34,717 bases of DNA from contig NC_049981.1 of assembly GCF_000003815.2 (NCBI RefSeq), positions 2,135,973 to 2,170,689 of the forward strand, written 5' to 3'. Numbering within the stretch: the first letter of the stretch is position 1; each line of letters opens with the position of its first letter. Source of the stretch: Branchiostoma floridae. Its lineage: Eukaryota; Chordata; Leptocardii; Amphioxiformes; Branchiostomatidae. A program made the position numbers and the translations under genes. This document shows positions 33,024 through 34,717 of the stretch, piece after piece. The notes beneath the pieces were generated by a model. It had not been told where the DNA came from. It saw nothing but the letters and a program-made list of their open reading frames with translations, and did not search any database.

Positions 33024-33080
33024 CTCTCCCCACACGCATTGAACCATGACGTGTCAAATTGCCCTAATCACGGACAGAAT
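33024..33080. repeat. Flank of minisatellite array 2
   Basis: CTCCCCACACGCATTGAACC then GTGTCAAATTGCCCTAA, homologous to 29745-29815. Confidence 0.8.
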
Positions 33081-33509
33081 TAGCTGTCAGTGAAACCGCC
33101 ACAATGGCAACCGTACAAATATATGTGGCAATGTTCTAATCTATAATATACTTGGATACAGTTTTAAAAGTGCTCAAAGTGAGACAAAGGTCCAACCTTT
33201 TCCCCCAATTTCACTTCTGCATATACCATACGAGTGTCGAACAAATTTCTTTTCATATATAAGGAAGTATATTAAAAAGATGTAGAGTCATTTTGTACAT
33301 TATTTAAACTGCACATGCTTGTACCGCTCATGCGATATTTAATACTTGAAAGCAAATACATTTGCAAGCATTTCACAATTGTACCAAAATATTGAAGGGT
33401 AAGTTCCAAAGAACTTGCCCTTTCGGTTATTGCCCACCCTTACTCCTTGCCTTACGTGGACCTTTTATTTTAACTAAAATCCGTTTTTCTACATTATTTG
33501 TTGTCCAAG

Positions 33510-33990
33510 ACATAGAAGTATTTATGAGCCCCCAAGTTGTTGACTTTTCTTTCAATAAGATTAGCCCCTTTCACTTAAGTATGTTGAACTTTTCACCAAG
33601 TTCGCAAACTTTCCTTGTTGGTACTGTAGCCGCGTTGGTCCCTGTTATATTTTAAATGCCAGTTCCTTTCGCAGTCACAAAAGAATTTATTAGCCTAAGG
33701 TTGACTTTTCTTAGATGCAATTCGTTCCTTTCATCCAAGTAGGTTGAACTTTTCACCACGTCAGCTAAAGCATCTCTTGAATACAGTTTCCGTATTGAAG
33801 CCATTCTATTTATATTTCAATGCCAGACCGCGTAGGCACATAAGTATCTATTAACGCAAAGTTGTTGAATCGTCCTTCTACCAAATTCGTTCCTTTCACC
33901 AGTATATGTTGCATTTTTCACCACGGTGGCCAATGCGCCTTTTCGCCACTAGTTTGTCATTAATTCCGGGTTGTATTTCAATGCCAGTCG
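33510..33990. repeat. ~163-bp tandem repeat, three units
   Basis: Anchors recur at a steady offset: GTATTTATGAGCCCCCAAG, GAATTTATTAGCCTAAGG and GTATCTATTAACGCAAAG about 162-163 bases apart. GTTGAACTTTTCACCA (33583, 33743; degenerate at 33908) and ATTTCAATGCCAG track with them. Confidence 0.8.
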
Positions 33991-34717
33991 ATGTTGACTT
34001 TCGTGACATTAAAATCTTGTAACGAGTCGTAAAACTAAGTGCAGTAACAAGCGCCTATTACACCTAGAGACGTGACGTCATAGGGAAGGTTCATTACCTG
34101 TGGCAGTGTGGGGTGGTTGTTACAGAGGGGTGGTACACTCTTTCTTTCGTTCAAGGGGTGAGTCTTGCCTTCACGCTTCGAATTGTGAATTTAGGGGATA
34201 ATTCAAAGAAGTATTCACTGGATATTCAAGTATTGGATACTCTATTAAGACCACCGTTTTTCTCAGTATTCCATCGGTATTCTATGAATACAAGTATCTA
34301 CTAACTGTAATGTAACACAGTTGCAAGGGTTGCAATGGGGAGTGTTTTTGTTGTTGCTCTATACCAGTACCTGATCCCCCTAGCACACCCTTAGCTCGTC
34401 AAACGTAATACGTTGAGGGGATCCGCAGGTCAATCCGCCATGCAAATTGATGGTGGTCGATTATAGTTCAGGGCCTAAAACTTCAAGATTTTTTTCCTGG
34501 TCAAATGGGTAGAAATCCTGGCAGTTTTGAGGTGGGTGTGACAGGGGAGGGTTTCTACTTTGTGATTAGGGCCAAAAAGCTGAGTTTGTGTGGTTTTCAG
34601 GGGGTATAAAGTTGGGACTTTTTTGTCCTAGCACATGGCCTCCTCACTGGGTTGTGGTGCGGTTTTGAGGTCATGGGTCAATCTTTCAGTTTCCCGGAAG
34701 TTCTCACCGTTAGATTC

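Larger units (their letters stand above)
31150..34717 (-). other. 5' flank of exon 1b
   Basis: No gene is supported. Besides the listed repeats, 31470-31940 and 33985-34717 hold nothing I recognise. CRE octamers TGACGTCA lie at 32314-32321 and 34073-34080. The segment 31960-32230 ends in CAGACAGAAGGACAAACGGA-type sequence, which I recall as typical of marine invertebrate dispersed repeats. Confidence 0.6.

Overview
This is a stretch of animal nuclear genome, about 40% GC by eye, carrying most of the 5' half of one large minus-strand gene. I read that gene as the RASEF-family gene (Ras and EF-hand domain-containing protein: EF-hands, coiled coil, then a C-terminal Rab-type GTPase). Small exons lie in long introns full of short inverted-repeat elements, tRNA-derived SINEs and minisatellites. 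That repeat style, together with an invertebrate RASEF, suggests a cephalochordate (amphioxus, Branchiostoma), but the species assignment is inference.

Gene layout, in transcription order from high to low coordinates: exon 1b (31149-30806), exon 1a (17817-17435), exon 2 (6848-6702), exon 3 (6120-6030), exon 4 (5715-5620), exon 5 (3465-3385), exon 6 (3101-2986), exon 7 (2289-2221), exon 8 (623-542) and exon 9 (198-110). Every junction has an AG acceptor and a GT donor, and every phase matches (2-2-0-0-0-2-2-0, leaving phase 2). The translated exons align almost without gaps to vertebrate RASEF as I remember it. Exons 1a and 1b each encode a complete pair of EF-hands with its own ATG behind an in-frame stop, and both end in phase 2, so either can join exon 2. 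They look like two alternative first exons 13.3 kb apart. The C-terminal GTPase exons lie beyond position 1.

The rest holds no gene I can support. Intron 1 (6849-17434) has a young, 5'-truncated LINE with a perfect 14-bp target duplication, a SINE and several minisatellites. The 13-kb interval between the two first exons (17818-30805) has a nine-unit E-box array at 22-23-bp spacing, a complete 433-bp hAT-type MITE with a perfect 8-bp target duplication, a diverged relative of it, back-to-back palindromic MITEs and three tRNA-like units. The 5' flank (31150-34717) holds a second copy of a minisatellite block also found at 29385-29815, so exon 1b sits between direct repeats about 3.27 kb apart, plus a 163-bp tandem repeat. 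A 100-N assembly gap lies at 5261-5360 in intron 4.

The most interesting points are the diverged alternative EF-hand first exons (1b with two canonical calcium loops, 1a with a weakened first loop), a tandem array of decayed copies of the exon 2 3' end with its splice donor, and the phased E-box array upstream of exon 1a.
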